From Paraburkholderia aromaticivorans (GTDB taxonomy: Bacteria > Pseudomonadota > Gammaproteobacteria > Burkholderiales > Burkholderiaceae): a stretch of 64,000 nucleotides of DNA. The notes beneath the pieces are model-generated. The model made no database searches and was not told the origin of the DNA. It saw only the letters and a list, made by a program, of their open reading frames with translations. Position numbers and translations under genes: made by a program. Of the stretch, positions 55,492 through 63,955 are shown piece after piece (position 1 is the first letter of the stretch; each line of letters starts with the position of its first letter). Where the stretch lies: NCBI RefSeq assembly GCF_002278075.1, contig NZ_CP022990.1, positions 1,054,001-1,118,000 of the forward strand. The letters run 5' to 3'.

Positions 55492-56850
55492 TCACAAAGA
55501 CACCCGACGAAAATCGCCGAGCAATGAGGACAGGTGGGCATTAGAACGCCCCGCCTGCGCGCCATCGATCACCCGGTGATCCCACGAAAGCGAAAGCGGC
55601 AGAATCAGGCGCGGCACGAACTGCTCGCCGTCCCAAACAGGTTTCATCGCACCACGCGACAGACCAAGAATGGCGACTTCAGGCGCATTGATGATCGGCG
55701 TGAAATTCGTGCCGCCAATGCCGCCCAAAGAAGAAATCGAGAAGCACCCGCCTTGCATCTGATCCGGCTTCAACTTGCCGTCGCGCGCGGCCTTCGACAG
55801 CTCGGCCATTTCCTTCGCGATCTCGATCAAGCCCTTCCTGTCCGCGTCGCGAATGACAGGCACGACCAGCCCATTCGGCGTGTCGGCCGCAAACCCGATA
55901 TGGAAGTACTGCTTGAACACCAGGTTGTCGCCGTCGAGGCTGGCATTGAACGTCGGGAACTGCTTCAAAGCAGAAACAACAGCCTTGATCACGAAAGCCA
56001 GCATGGTGATCTTCACACCGGCCTTTTCGTTTTCCTTGTTCAACTGCACGCGCAGCGCTTCGAGATCGGTGATATCCGCTTCGTCGTTATTCGTGACGTG
56101 CGGAATCATGACCCAGTTGCGATGTAGATTCGCGCCCGAAATCTTCTTGATGCGCGACAGCGGCTTCGAATCGACCGGACCGAACTTCGTGAAGTCGACC
56201 TTCGGCCACGGCAGCAGATTCAGCTCGCCGCCACCCGCCGCAGCCGGCGCCGCGCGCCGAGCGGTCATCACACTCTTGATGAACGCGGTTACGTCGGCTT
56301 GCGTGATCCGTTCTTTCGGACCCGTGCCCAGCACCTGCGTCACGTCGACGCCGAGTTCGCGCGCGAACTTGCGTGCAGAGGGCGACGCGTGGCCCGCCTG
56401 TCGGTCGCCTATGCCAGCCGGAATGAGGGGTGGCTGAATGGCAGCTTGAGTGGATGCTTGAGTGGATGCTTGAGTGGATAACTGAGTGGCTGACTCAGTG
56501 CGTTCCTGAGCGAGCGCCTGCGGCGAAGGCAACGCGGGCGACAGAGCTGCCGGTGCGTTAGCCGGCTTTTCCGCCGCCGGCACTGTCGCCTGAACTGGAG
56601 CCGTCGCGTCGCGTTCGGCTTCGACCATCACGATCACCGTGCCTTCCGAGACGATATCGCCGACCTTGACTTTCAGTTCCTTGATGATGCCAGCGGCCGA
56701 ACTCGGCACGTCCATGGTCGCCTTGTCGGATTCGAGCGTCACGAGCGACTGCTCTTTCTCGACACGGTCCCCCACCTTCACCGCGACCTCGATCACGGGA
56801 ATGTTCTTGTAGTCGCCGATATCCGGAACGCTTACTTCCATTACCGTCAC
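55492..56850 (-). CDS. aceF: Dihydrolipoamide acyltransferase (E2), PDH-type
   Basis: 452 residues. One lipoyl domain (1-80; Lys43 in ESDKATMD), a Thr/Gln/Ala-rich linker with an STQA repeat, an E1/E3-binding domain (~155-190; SPSARKFARELGVDV) and the catalytic domain with the DHRVIDGAQAGR site. The closing HRVIDGAQAGRSNAHL is slightly off the usual AAARFNAYL. No E1 (aceE or pdhAB) gene is upstream or downstream. It is first in the operon with E3 and the acetolactate-synthase-like enzyme. One lipoyl domain is fewer than in many proteobacterial AceF. Confidence 0.9.
   Translation of the reverse strand: MTVMEVSVPDIGDYKNIPVIEVAVKVGDRVEKEQSLVTLESDKATMDVPSSAAGIIKELKVKVGDIVSEGTVIVMVEAERDATAPVQATVPAAEKPANAPAALSPALPSPQALAQERTESATQLSTQASTQASTQAAIQPPLIPAGIGDRQAGHASPSARKFARELGVDVTQVLGTGPKERITQADVTAFIKSVMTARRAAPAAAGGGELNLLPWPKVDFTKFGPVDSKPLSRIKKISGANLHRNWVMIPHVTNNDEADITDLEALRVQLNKENEKAGVKITMLAFVIKAVVSALKQFPTFNASLDGDNLVFKQYFHIGFAADTPNGLVVPVIRDADRKGLIEIAKEMAELSKAARDGKLKPDQMQGGCFSISSLGGIGGTNFTPIINAPEVAILGLSRGAMKPVWDGEQFVPRLILPLSLSWDHRVIDGAQAGRSNAHLSSLLGDFRRVSL
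56444..56491. repeat. 12-bp in-frame repeats in the E2 linker
   Basis: GCTTGAGTGGAT three times (56444-56455, 56456-56467, 56468-56479) followed by a diverged unit AACTGAGTGGCT. On the coding strand they give the STQA repeat of the flexible linker. Confidence 0.75.
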
Positions 56851-57044
56851 GAATTATTCTCCAGTTCCGCTTCAGTGCCGCCATACAACCTGATTAGCAT
56901 GTCGAAGTATCTATCGTCCAATGCGAGCCGTGTGCCGCAAACGGTTCGCAACGCTGGACATGTCGAACTTTCTGCCAGGCCCAGGGTTGCACGTTATCGT
57001 GATGTCGACATTGCGACCCACAGCTCGTTTCATATCTATGCACA

Positions 57045-57071
57045 GAAAAAAGCCCACCCAGATGTGGGCTT
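57045..57071 (-). terminator. Terminator of acdS
   Basis: On the minus strand AAGCCCACATCTGGGTGGGCTT followed by TTTT: an 8-bp stem AAGCCCAC / GTGGGCTT with a T-run, 46 bp after the acdS stop. It separates acdS from the E2/E3 operon. Confidence 0.88.
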
Positions 57072-57117
57072 CCTGCGCTCGCTCCGCCAACTTCGACAGA
57101 AACCGCGACTGTGATTC

Positions 57118-58134
57118 TCAGCCGTCGCGGAAGATGAAGCTATAGCCGTTCAGCGCGGGGACGCCGCCCAGATGGGCATAAAGCACCCGCGAACCCTCGG
57201 GAAACTCGCCATTGCGGACTTTGTCGATCATGCCGTGCATCGACTTGCCTTCGTAGACCGGGTCCGTCAGCATGCCTTCGAGCTTCGCACACAGGCGGAT
57301 CGACTCAAGCGTGCCGTCACTGGGAAGGCCATACTCCGGGCCGCCATAACGGTCGTCGAGCACCACGTCCTTTGCCGTAATGGCGCGCCCCAGTCCGACC
57401 TTGTCGGCGGTATTCTGCGCGATGCGCAGAATCTGGGCGTGTGTCTTTTCCGGCTTCGCCGACGCGTCGATACCGATCACCCGATCCGCGCGGCCGTCCG
57501 CGGCAAAGCCCACCACCATGCCCGCTTGCGTGCTGCCAGTGACAGAACATACGACGATGTAGTCGAACTTGAATCCGAGCTCTGCTTCCTGCTGGCGAAC
57601 TTCTTCAGCAAAGCCAACGAATCCCAGACCGCCAAGCGGATGATCCGAGCAGCCTGCCGGGATGGCATAGGGTTTTCCGCCTTCCGCCCGAACGTCCTCG
57701 AGCGCGTCTTCCCAGCTCCTTCTGAAGCCGATATCGAATCCATCCGGAACCAGTCGTACGTCAGCGCCCATGATGCGCGACATCTGAATATTGCCGACCC
57801 GGTCGTACACTGCGTCGCTGTAGTTGACCCAGTTCTCCTGAACCAGCACGCACTTCATTCCGAGGTGTGCCGCGACCGCTGCCACCTGGCGAGTCTGATT
57901 CGACTGGATGCCACCAATCGAAACAAGGGTGTCGCAGCCTTGGGCGAGTGCCTCCGGGATCAGATACTCAAGCTTGCGTGTCTTGTTACCGCCAAAAGCC
58001 AGGCCGCTGTTGCAATCCTCCCGCTTGGCGTACAGCTCGACTTTGCCCCCGAGATGATCGCTCAGACGTTTCAGCGGCTGGATCGGAGTCGGACCAAACG
58101 TGAGCGGGTGGCGGGGAAATTTGTTCAGGTTCAT
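57118..58134 (-). CDS. acdS: 1-Aminocyclopropane-1-carboxylate (ACC) deaminase
   Basis: 338 residues, the usual length. PLP Lys51 ([11 protein letters not shown]) and the substrate/PLP residues around [11 protein letters not shown] are present. Glu295 (DPVYEG) and Leu322 ([11 protein letters not shown]), which separate true ACC deaminase from D-cysteine desulfhydrase, are both found at the expected positions. It converts the plant ethylene precursor ACC into 2-oxobutyrate and ammonia. It is typical of plant-associated Burkholderiaceae, where it is controlled by an Lrp-type AcdR. Here an Lrp gene is present 5 kb away (63260-63784) rather than adjacent. Confidence 0.95.
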   Translation of the reverse strand: MNLNKFPRHPLTFGPTPIQPLKRLSDHLGGKVELYAKREDCNSGLAFGGNKTRKLEYLIPEALAQGCDTLVSIGGIQSNQTRQVAAVAAHLGMKCVLVQENWVNYSDAVYDRVGNIQMSRIMGADVRLVPDGFDIGFRRSWEDALEDVRAEGGKPYAIPAGCSDHPLGGLGFVGFAEEVRQQEAELGFKFDYIVVCSVTGSTQAGMVVGFAADGRADRVIGIDASAKPEKTHAQILRIAQNTADKVGLGRAITAKDVVLDDRYGGPEYGLPSDGTLESIRLCAKLEGMLTDPVYEGKSMHGMIDKVRNGEFPEGSRVLYAHLGGVPALNGYSFIFRDG

Positions 58135-58302
58135 AGCGATTTCCAGTGTTAGAAGGTCGGCCTCGCAGAGACGGAAGCCCGGATGGCCTTTCGATAGAGG
58201 ACGTTGAACATGTTACAAATTTCCGAAAAAACATGGGTTGTGTTTTTTATCCGCAATTTTTAATCTTTACGAACGTTCCTTTCTAACGGCAACTTTTTAT
58301 TA

Positions 58303-58326
58303 ATTATGACCCTTGAAAATCATAAT
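58303..58326. promoter_or_regulatory. Candidate Lrp/AcdR-type site upstream of acdS
   Basis: ATTATGA (58303-58309) and TCATAAT (58320-58326) form a perfect inverted repeat with a 10-bp spacer in the AT-rich acdS promoter area, 169 bp from the start. Lrp-type AcdR proteins are known to activate acdS from an AT-rich box, hence the suggestion. Confidence 0.45.
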
Positions 58327-58414
58327 AAAATTACGTCGAGACGATACTCCCGATAGAAGATATCCGCGCCGCAAAAGCTTGGCCCTGGCCACCGAGCGCG
58401 CGGCAGGGCCTGAG

Positions 58415-58564
58415 ATGATGGATCTCGCGTCTATCGCTGCGCTGCTCCGCGCAGCCGACGAGCTGGAAGAAGCATTTCAGCTCACAGTCACCCCGGCGGC
58501 GATGCGAACGCACTATCCACTCCTGGTGCCGCTGCGTTCCTTCGCGAACGCGGTAGGCCAATGA
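58415..58564 (+). CDS. Possible 49-aa hypothetical protein
   Basis: ATG at 58415 opens MMDLASIAALLRAADELEEA... ending RSFANAVGQ. Helical, with codon choice that looks coding, but no ribosome site beyond CAGGGCCTGAG and no known relative. It could be a remnant of a larger gene. Confidence 0.25.
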   Translation: MMDLASIAALLRAADELEEAFQLTVTPAAMRTHYPLLVPLRSFANAVGQ

Positions 58565-59218
58565 CTTCAATGCATGCTCTCCCACGCAGCCGCTTCAGTT
58601 GACCGCGTCACTGCGTTTCCATCGGTAGTGGACGCGATAGCGCCACGCCGCTCCATCCAATACACAACAAACGTTCTTTCCTCATGGCCATTGCACAATG
58701 AAATTCCGTGCTTCTGATGAAATAGCCGATCTTGTTTTGCGCCGCGAATTTATTTTGCAACCACCAATTCTTCGAGCTTCTTTAGGATTGCCTCTGAGTC
58801 TGCGCGGCCAATCGAGCCTCCGCGCCTCGCACATGACAAATCCAAAGGAGACACAGTTGAACACTTCAATCGACGAAAAAATCCGCCTTGCCTGCACGTC
58901 GATCTCTTCGGATCGACCTCGGAGGGCGAGAAGGCCACTCAGGTAGTCGCGCAATGCCAAAGAGGCAGCCAGCTGTCTCGTGACGACCCTATACGCCTGC
59001 GAAGTGCCATCTGCGCGTCGCTTAAAGCTCCCACTCCGTCTAAGCAGCGCAGATCGAGGTTAGAACTGGAGCGATGCAGCAGCGAATACCGCGTTCGTTT
59101 TCCCATGTTCAGGTTTCGACTGGCTCGGCTGGGAGCCTGGCCTCGCCAACACGGCTCTCGAACACCAGCTTTACCTTATTACGTGACGCGCTCACACGGG
59201 CGCGACCAGGAGCAATCG

Positions 59219-60169
59219 ATGGATATCTTCATCCAACAACTTTTGAATGGGCTGGTGCTTGGCAGCGTTTACGCCATCATCGCACTGGGCTATACGATGG
59301 TTTACGGCATTCTGGGCATCATCAACTTCGCTCACGGCGATGTGTTGATGGTGGGCGCGATGGTTGCGCTCTCAGCTATCGGCGTGCTGCAGAACCACTT
59401 CCCAGACCTCGGCAATGTGCCGACGCTCGTCATCGCACTGATCATCGCGGCGGTTGTGTGCGCGGTGGTCGGTTATACGATCGAGCGCGTGGCTTACCGG
59501 CCGTTGCGTAAGGCACCGCGTCTCGCCCCGCTGATCACCGCGATCGGCGTGTCGATCCTGCTGCAAACGCTGGCCATGATTATCTGGTCGCGCAACCCGA
59601 TGCCGTTCCCGCAACTGTTGCCCACCGACCCGCTGAACGTGATCAAGGCCACGGACACGACACCGGGCGCCGTGATCTCGATGACTGAAATCGTGATCGT
59701 CATCGTGGCGTTCCTCGTGATGGGCGGGCTGCTTCTGCTCGTGCACAAAACCAAACTTGGCCGCGCAATGCGGGCGATTGCCGAGAACCCGGGTAACGCG
59801 TCGCTGATGGGCGTGAACCCGAACTTCGTGATTTCGGCCACCTTCATGATCGGCTCGGCGCTCGCCGCGCTGGCCGGCGTGATGATTGCGTCGGCATATG
59901 GCAATGCGCACTTCTACATGGGTTTTCTCCCCGGCCTGAAGGCCTTTACCGCGGCAGTGCTCGGCGGTATCGGCAATCTCGGCGGCGCGATGGTGGGCGG
60001 CGTGCTGCTCGGCCTGATCGAGCAGTTGGGTGCCGGTTATATCGGCGATCTCACGGGTGACGTTTTCGGCAGCAACTATCAGGACGTGTTCGCCTTCATC
60101 GTGCTGATCATCGTGCTGGTGTTCCGTCCGTCGGGTCTGCTCGGCGAACGCGTGGCGGATCGCGCCTGA
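59219..60169 (+). CDS. livH: Branched-chain amino-acid-type ABC permease LivH
   Basis: 316 residues from the ATG at 59219 (ACCAGGAGCAATCG). Typical LivH: FIQQLLNGLVLGSVYAIIAL, GYTMVYGILGIINFAHGD, ERVAYRPLRKAPRLAPLITA and GLKAFTAAVLGGIGNLGGA. About eight membrane segments. It is first of livHMGF, with gaps of 25 bp or more and overlaps showing an operon. No livJ/K binding-protein gene is in the window, so the substrate is not fixed by the locus. Confidence 0.95.
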   Translation: MDIFIQQLLNGLVLGSVYAIIALGYTMVYGILGIINFAHGDVLMVGAMVALSAIGVLQNHFPDLGNVPTLVIALIIAAVVCAVVGYTIERVAYRPLRKAPRLAPLITAIGVSILLQTLAMIIWSRNPMPFPQLLPTDPLNVIKATDTTPGAVISMTEIVIVIVAFLVMGGLLLLVHKTKLGRAMRAIAENPGNASLMGVNPNFVISATFMIGSALAALAGVMIASAYGNAHFYMGFLPGLKAFTAAVLGGIGNLGGAMVGGVLLGLIEQLGAGYIGDLTGDVFGSNYQDVFAFIVLIIVLVFRPSGLLGERVADRA

Positions 60170-60194
60170 TTTCTGATCCAAGGAGAAAACAGAT

Positions 60195-61361
60195 ATGACA
60201 TTGATTCAACGCATCGAGCCATCCTCGCTTGCCGCCGAAAGGACGCGGACCACGACGCTATCGGTCGGCATCATCACCGCGATCTTCGTGATCGCGGCAC
60301 CGATGATCATCGGCGCCGCAGGCGGCAACTACTGGGTCCGCGTGCTCGACTTCGCGATGCTGTACGTGATGCTCGCGCTCGGCCTCAACGTGGTGGTCGG
60401 CTTCGCCGGCCTGCTCGACCTGGGCTACATCGCGTTCTACGCGGTCGGCGCTTACGTTGCAGCGCTGCTGAGCTCGCCGCACCTGTCCACGCAGTTCGAG
60501 TGGATCGCGCACTTCGCACCGAACGGTCTGCATGTGCCGTTCCTCCTCATCGTGCCGTGCGCGATGGGTCTGGCCGCGCTGTTCGGCGTGCTGCTCGGTG
60601 CACCGACGTTGCGTCTGCGGGGCGACTACCTCGCCATCGTGACGCTGGGCTTCGGGGAAATCGTGCGGATCTTCATGAACAACCTCGACCGTCCGGTGAA
60701 TATCACCAACGGCCCGAAGGGGATCACGGCGGTCGACCCGGTGCACGTCGGCGACTTCAGCCTCGCGCAGACGCACTCGCTGTTCGGCTTCCAGTTCCCG
60801 TCGGTCTACTCGTACTACTACCTGTTCGTGGTCGCCGCATTGCTGGTGATCTGGGTGTGTACGCGCTTGCAGCATTCGCGTATTGGCCGCGCATGGGCCG
60901 CGATCCGCGAAGACGAAATCGCCGCCAAGGCAATGGGCATCAACACCCGCAACGTGAAGCTGCTGGCGTTCGCGATGGGCGCTTCGTTCGGCGGCCTGTC
61001 GGGCGCGATGTTCGGTTCGTTCCAGGGTTTCGTGTCGCCGGAATCGTTCACGCTGCCGGAATCGATCGTGGTGCTGGCGTGCGTGGTGCTGGGCGGCATG
61101 GGCCACATTCCGGGCGTGATTCTCGGCGCGGTGCTGCTCGCCGTACTGCCGGAATTCCTGCGCTCGACGATGGGTCCGCTGCAGAACATGATCTTCGGCC
61201 ATGAAATCGTCGATACGGAAGTGATCCGCCAGCTGGTCTATGCGCTCGCCATGGTGCTGATCATGCTGTACCGCTCGGAAGGCTTGTGGCCGTCGCCCAA
61301 GCATGAAGACAAGATTGCGAAGCTGTCGAAGCGTGGCGGCAAGAAACCGCTGCGCGATTAA
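60195..61361 (+). CDS. livM: Branched-chain amino-acid-type ABC permease LivM
   Basis: 388 residues. LivM features: YVMLALGLNVVVGFAGLLDL, GYIAFYAVGAYVAALLSSPH, LRLRGDYLAIVTLGFGEIVR, NNLDRPVNITNGPKGI and EDEIAAKAMGINTRNVKLLA. Partner of LivH in the channel, 25 bp downstream of it, with AAGGAGAAAACAGAT before the ATG. Confidence 0.95.
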   Translation: MTLIQRIEPSSLAAERTRTTTLSVGIITAIFVIAAPMIIGAAGGNYWVRVLDFAMLYVMLALGLNVVVGFAGLLDLGYIAFYAVGAYVAALLSSPHLSTQFEWIAHFAPNGLHVPFLLIVPCAMGLAALFGVLLGAPTLRLRGDYLAIVTLGFGEIVRIFMNNLDRPVNITNGPKGITAVDPVHVGDFSLAQTHSLFGFQFPSVYSYYYLFVVAALLVIWVCTRLQHSRIGRAWAAIREDEIAAKAMGINTRNVKLLAFAMGASFGGLSGAMFGSFQGFVSPESFTLPESIVVLACVVLGGMGHIPGVILGAVLLAVLPEFLRSTMGPLQNMIFGHEIVDTEVIRQLVYALAMVLIMLYRSEGLWPSPKHEDKIAKLSKRGGKKPLRD

Positions 61362-61427
61362 GAATCGGGCAGAGCATCGGACCAGACCAGGCGCTGAAGT
61401 GCAGCCTGGTCAACCAGGAGATTAGAC

Positions 61428-62201
61428 ATGAGCGACAACATTCGACTGTCCATTAGAGGAGCGAACAAGCGCTTCGGCGGTTTGCAGGCGCTGTCCGATG
61501 TCGGGCTTGAGATCGAGTCCGGCCAGATTTACGGTCTGATCGGGCCGAACGGCGCCGGCAAGACCACCTTCTTCAACGTGATCACGGGCCTCTACACGCC
61601 GGATTCGGGCGAGTTCAAGCTCGACGGCACGCCGTACACGCCGACCGCTGTGTATCAGGTGGCGAAGGCCGGCATTGCGCGCACGTTCCAGAACATCCGT
61701 CTCTTTGGCGGCATGACCGCGCTGGAGAACGTGATGGTCGGCCGTCATGTGCGCACCAAGCACGGCCTGCTCGGCGCGGTGTTCCAGACGCCCGCGGAAC
61801 GCAAGGAAGAGCGCGAGATCAAGGAGCGCGCGATCGAACTGCTGGAATACGTCGGCATTGCGCAATACGCGGACTACACGTCGCGCAATCTGTCGTACGG
61901 CCACCAGCGCCGCCTCGAAATCGCCCGTGCACTGGCAACGGATCCGAAGCTGCTTGCGCTGGACGAACCGGCCGCCGGCATGAATGCGACGGAAAAGGTC
62001 GAGCTGACCAAGCTGCTCGACAAGATCCGCGCGGACGGCAAGACGATCCTGCTGATCGAGCACGACGTGAAACTCGTGATGGGTCTGTGCAACCAGATGA
62101 CGGTGCTCGACTACGGCAAGGTGATTGCCCAGGGTCTGCCGCAGGACGTGCAGAAGGATCCGAAGGTGATCGAAGCTTATCTGGGTGCGGGGGTCCACTA
62201 A
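61428..62201 (+). CDS. livG: ABC transporter ATP-binding protein LivG
   Basis: 257 residues. Walker A GPNGAGKTT, the LivG-type ARTFQNIRLFGGMTALENVM, signature NLSYGHQRRLEIARALA, Walker B LLALDEPAAGMN, and LIEHDVKLVMGLCNQMTVLDYG. The stop overlaps the livF start by one base. Confidence 0.95.
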   Translation: MSDNIRLSIRGANKRFGGLQALSDVGLEIESGQIYGLIGPNGAGKTTFFNVITGLYTPDSGEFKLDGTPYTPTAVYQVAKAGIARTFQNIRLFGGMTALENVMVGRHVRTKHGLLGAVFQTPAERKEEREIKERAIELLEYVGIAQYADYTSRNLSYGHQRRLEIARALATDPKLLALDEPAAGMNATEKVELTKLLDKIRADGKTILLIEHDVKLVMGLCNQMTVLDYGKVIAQGLPQDVQKDPKVIEAYLGAGVH

Positions 62202-62917
62202 TGGCAACGGCAATGTTGAAAATCAAGGGCCTGCAGGTCAATTACGGCGGCATTCAGGCAGTCAAGGGCATCGATCTCGAAGTCGCGCAGGGCGAACTGG
62301 TCACGCTGATCGGCGCGAACGGCGCGGGCAAGACCACGACGATGAAGGCGATCACGGGGCTTAAGCCCTACACGATCGGCGACATCGAGTACATGGGCGA
62401 GTCGATCAAGGGCATTCCGCCGCATCTGCTGCTCAAGCGCGGCCTCGCGATGGTGCCGGAAGGCCGCGGTATCTTTGCGCGCATGTCGATCGTCGAGAAC
62501 ATGCAGATGGGCGCTTATCTGCGTACCGACACGGACGGCATCAAGGCGGACGTGGATCGCATGTTCGGCTTCTTCCCGCGTCTGAAGGAGCGCGCCACGC
62601 AATACGCGGGCACGCTCTCGGGCGGCGAACAGCAGATGCTGGCGATGGCGCGCGCGATCATCTCGCGTCCCAAGCTGTTGCTGCTGGACGAACCGTCGAT
62701 GGGTCTGTCGCCGATCATGGTCGAGAAGATCTTCGAAGTGGTGCGGGCGATTTCGGCTGAAGGCATGACCGTGCTGCTGGTCGAGCAGAACGCGCGTCTC
62801 GCGTTGCAGGCGGCCAATCGCGGCTACGTGATGGACTCGGGTCTGGTCACCATGTCGGGCGACGCGAAGCAGATGCTGGACGATCCGAAGGTGCGGGCGG
62901 CTTATCTGGGTGAGTGA
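62201..62917 (+). CDS. livF: ABC transporter ATP-binding protein LivF
   Basis: 238 residues from the ATG at 62201. Walker A GANGAGKTT, the LivF-type GLAMVPEGRGIFARMSIVEN, signature TLSGGEQQMLAMARAI, Walker B LLLLDEPSMGLSP and VEQNARLALQAANRGYVMDSG. Pairs with LivG as the ATPase heterodimer. Confidence 0.95.
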   Translation: MATAMLKIKGLQVNYGGIQAVKGIDLEVAQGELVTLIGANGAGKTTTMKAITGLKPYTIGDIEYMGESIKGIPPHLLLKRGLAMVPEGRGIFARMSIVENMQMGAYLRTDTDGIKADVDRMFGFFPRLKERATQYAGTLSGGEQQMLAMARAIISRPKLLLLDEPSMGLSPIMVEKIFEVVRAISAEGMTVLLVEQNARLALQAANRGYVMDSGLVTMSGDAKQMLDDPKVRAAYLGE

Positions 62918-63259
62918 GCGGTTCATTACCCGCCGACACGGTTTTCTTCGGGGAAGAACCGCCCGTCCCCGCCGGTTTCAATAAGCTCAAGCACAGGTAT
63001 CTGCTCCACAGCGAAGACCGACCGGGGCAACTACCCTTCCCCCAAAAACCGGCGGCAGATGATGAACCCCGCGTTCCAGTCTGCCGCTGTCATTGCCTGC
63101 CAGCACTACGGCGTAGTCGATAGCCGGTTCGAATCAGGCGGCCAACGGAGCCGCCGTTACCACGGCTCTACCGCCTCTCGCTTCCTAGACGCAATAGAAC
63201 TCAATGCCGAGCGGATTCCAGGCAAAATCGTTCAGGTGTGCAATGCAACAATCGGTTAT
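62918..63259. other. Intergenic region between livF and the Lrp gene
   Basis: 342 bp between convergent genes. Just after livF there is an imperfect inverted repeat CGGTTTTCTTC / GAAGAACCG (about 62940-62962) that could be a weak terminator. The frames crossing the rest lack good starts. Nothing else was seen. Confidence 0.35.
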
Positions 63260-63784
63260 TCAGAGCGGCAGTTTGGTGGTGGAGAGAATCTCCTTGAGCA
63301 CCATGAACGTCCGGATTTGACGAACCCCCGGAAGGTACAGCAACTGCTCCGCATGCAGCCGGTTGAAGCTGTCATTGTCGCGCGTGCGTACCAACATGAA
63401 ATAGTCGAATTCGCCCGTTACCACGTGACATTCCATGCAGCCAGAGACTTTTTGAGCTGCCTTCTCGAACTCGGCGAAGGTCTCGGGGGTGGAACGGTCC
63501 AGCACAAAGCCAATCACCACGAGCATCGCCCAGTCTAATGCCTTGGCGTCGAGAAGTGCGACCACGGATCGTATCAATCCCATCTCCTTGAGCCGCTCAA
63601 CGCGCCTCAGGCAGGCCGGCGCACTCAGCTTAACCTTCGCCGCGAGATTGACGTTGGAAATCGAGGCATCACTTTGCAACTGCTTGAGGATTGCGCGATC
63701 AATCCGATCCAGCTGCAGCGCCGACTTCTCATTGCCCACAACCGGACCGTGCTTTTTTGTTGCTCTCATTGCCTTCCTTTGCAA
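63260..63784 (-). CDS. Lrp/AsnC-family transcriptional regulator
   Basis: 174 residues, ATG at 63784. The N-terminal helix-turn-helix (LDRIDRAILKQLQSDASISN ... AAKVKLSAPACLRRVERLKE) and a C-terminal RAM ligand domain (VTGEFDYFMLVRTRDNDSFN). The sequence has a basic leader of about 20 residues. It is divergent from the gene start at 63956 and convergent with livHMGF. It might be the AcdR-type activator of acdS, or control the gene to its right. Sequence alone does not settle this. Confidence 0.9.
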   Translation of the reverse strand: MQRKAMRATKKHGPVVGNEKSALQLDRIDRAILKQLQSDASISNVNLAAKVKLSAPACLRRVERLKEMGLIRSVVALLDAKALDWAMLVVIGFVLDRSTPETFAEFEKAAQKVSGCMECHVVTGEFDYFMLVRTRDNDSFNRLHAEQLLYLPGVRQIRTFMVLKEILSTTKLPL

Positions 63785-63955
63785 ATTTAATTACGTGCAT
63801 ATGCGCGCTGACTCTGTGAAATTACCCCCGCACGCAGGCATTTGCAACATTGTCGAACAGAAAATGTCCTAAAATTTCCAGATACGATCGCGCCACGCAG
63901 ATGACAGATCGAACCCGCACCTCCAACCAACATCATTCCCTAAAAAGTACAGCTC

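Larger units (their letters stand above)
58135..59218. other. 1.1-kb mostly gene-free, AT-richer region
   Basis: Between divergent acdS and livH. The part next to acdS (58210-58340) is clearly AT-rich and holds an inverted repeat (58303-58326). A small frame at 58415-58564 could be real. Frames around 58682-58960 on both strands lack family resemblance and good starts and may be gene remnants. The last part (59100-59210) is the livH leader. Confidence 0.5.

Noticed and set aside
58750..58938. Leftward frame ending in a plausible protein tail (ILKKLEELVVAK)
   Set aside because: Only the last ~20 codons look protein-like; there is no start, no domain and overlapping frames. At most a remnant.
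62940..62962. Rho-independent terminator after livF
   Set aside because: The inverted repeat is imperfect and has no T-run; recorded only as a weak possibility in the intergenic entry.
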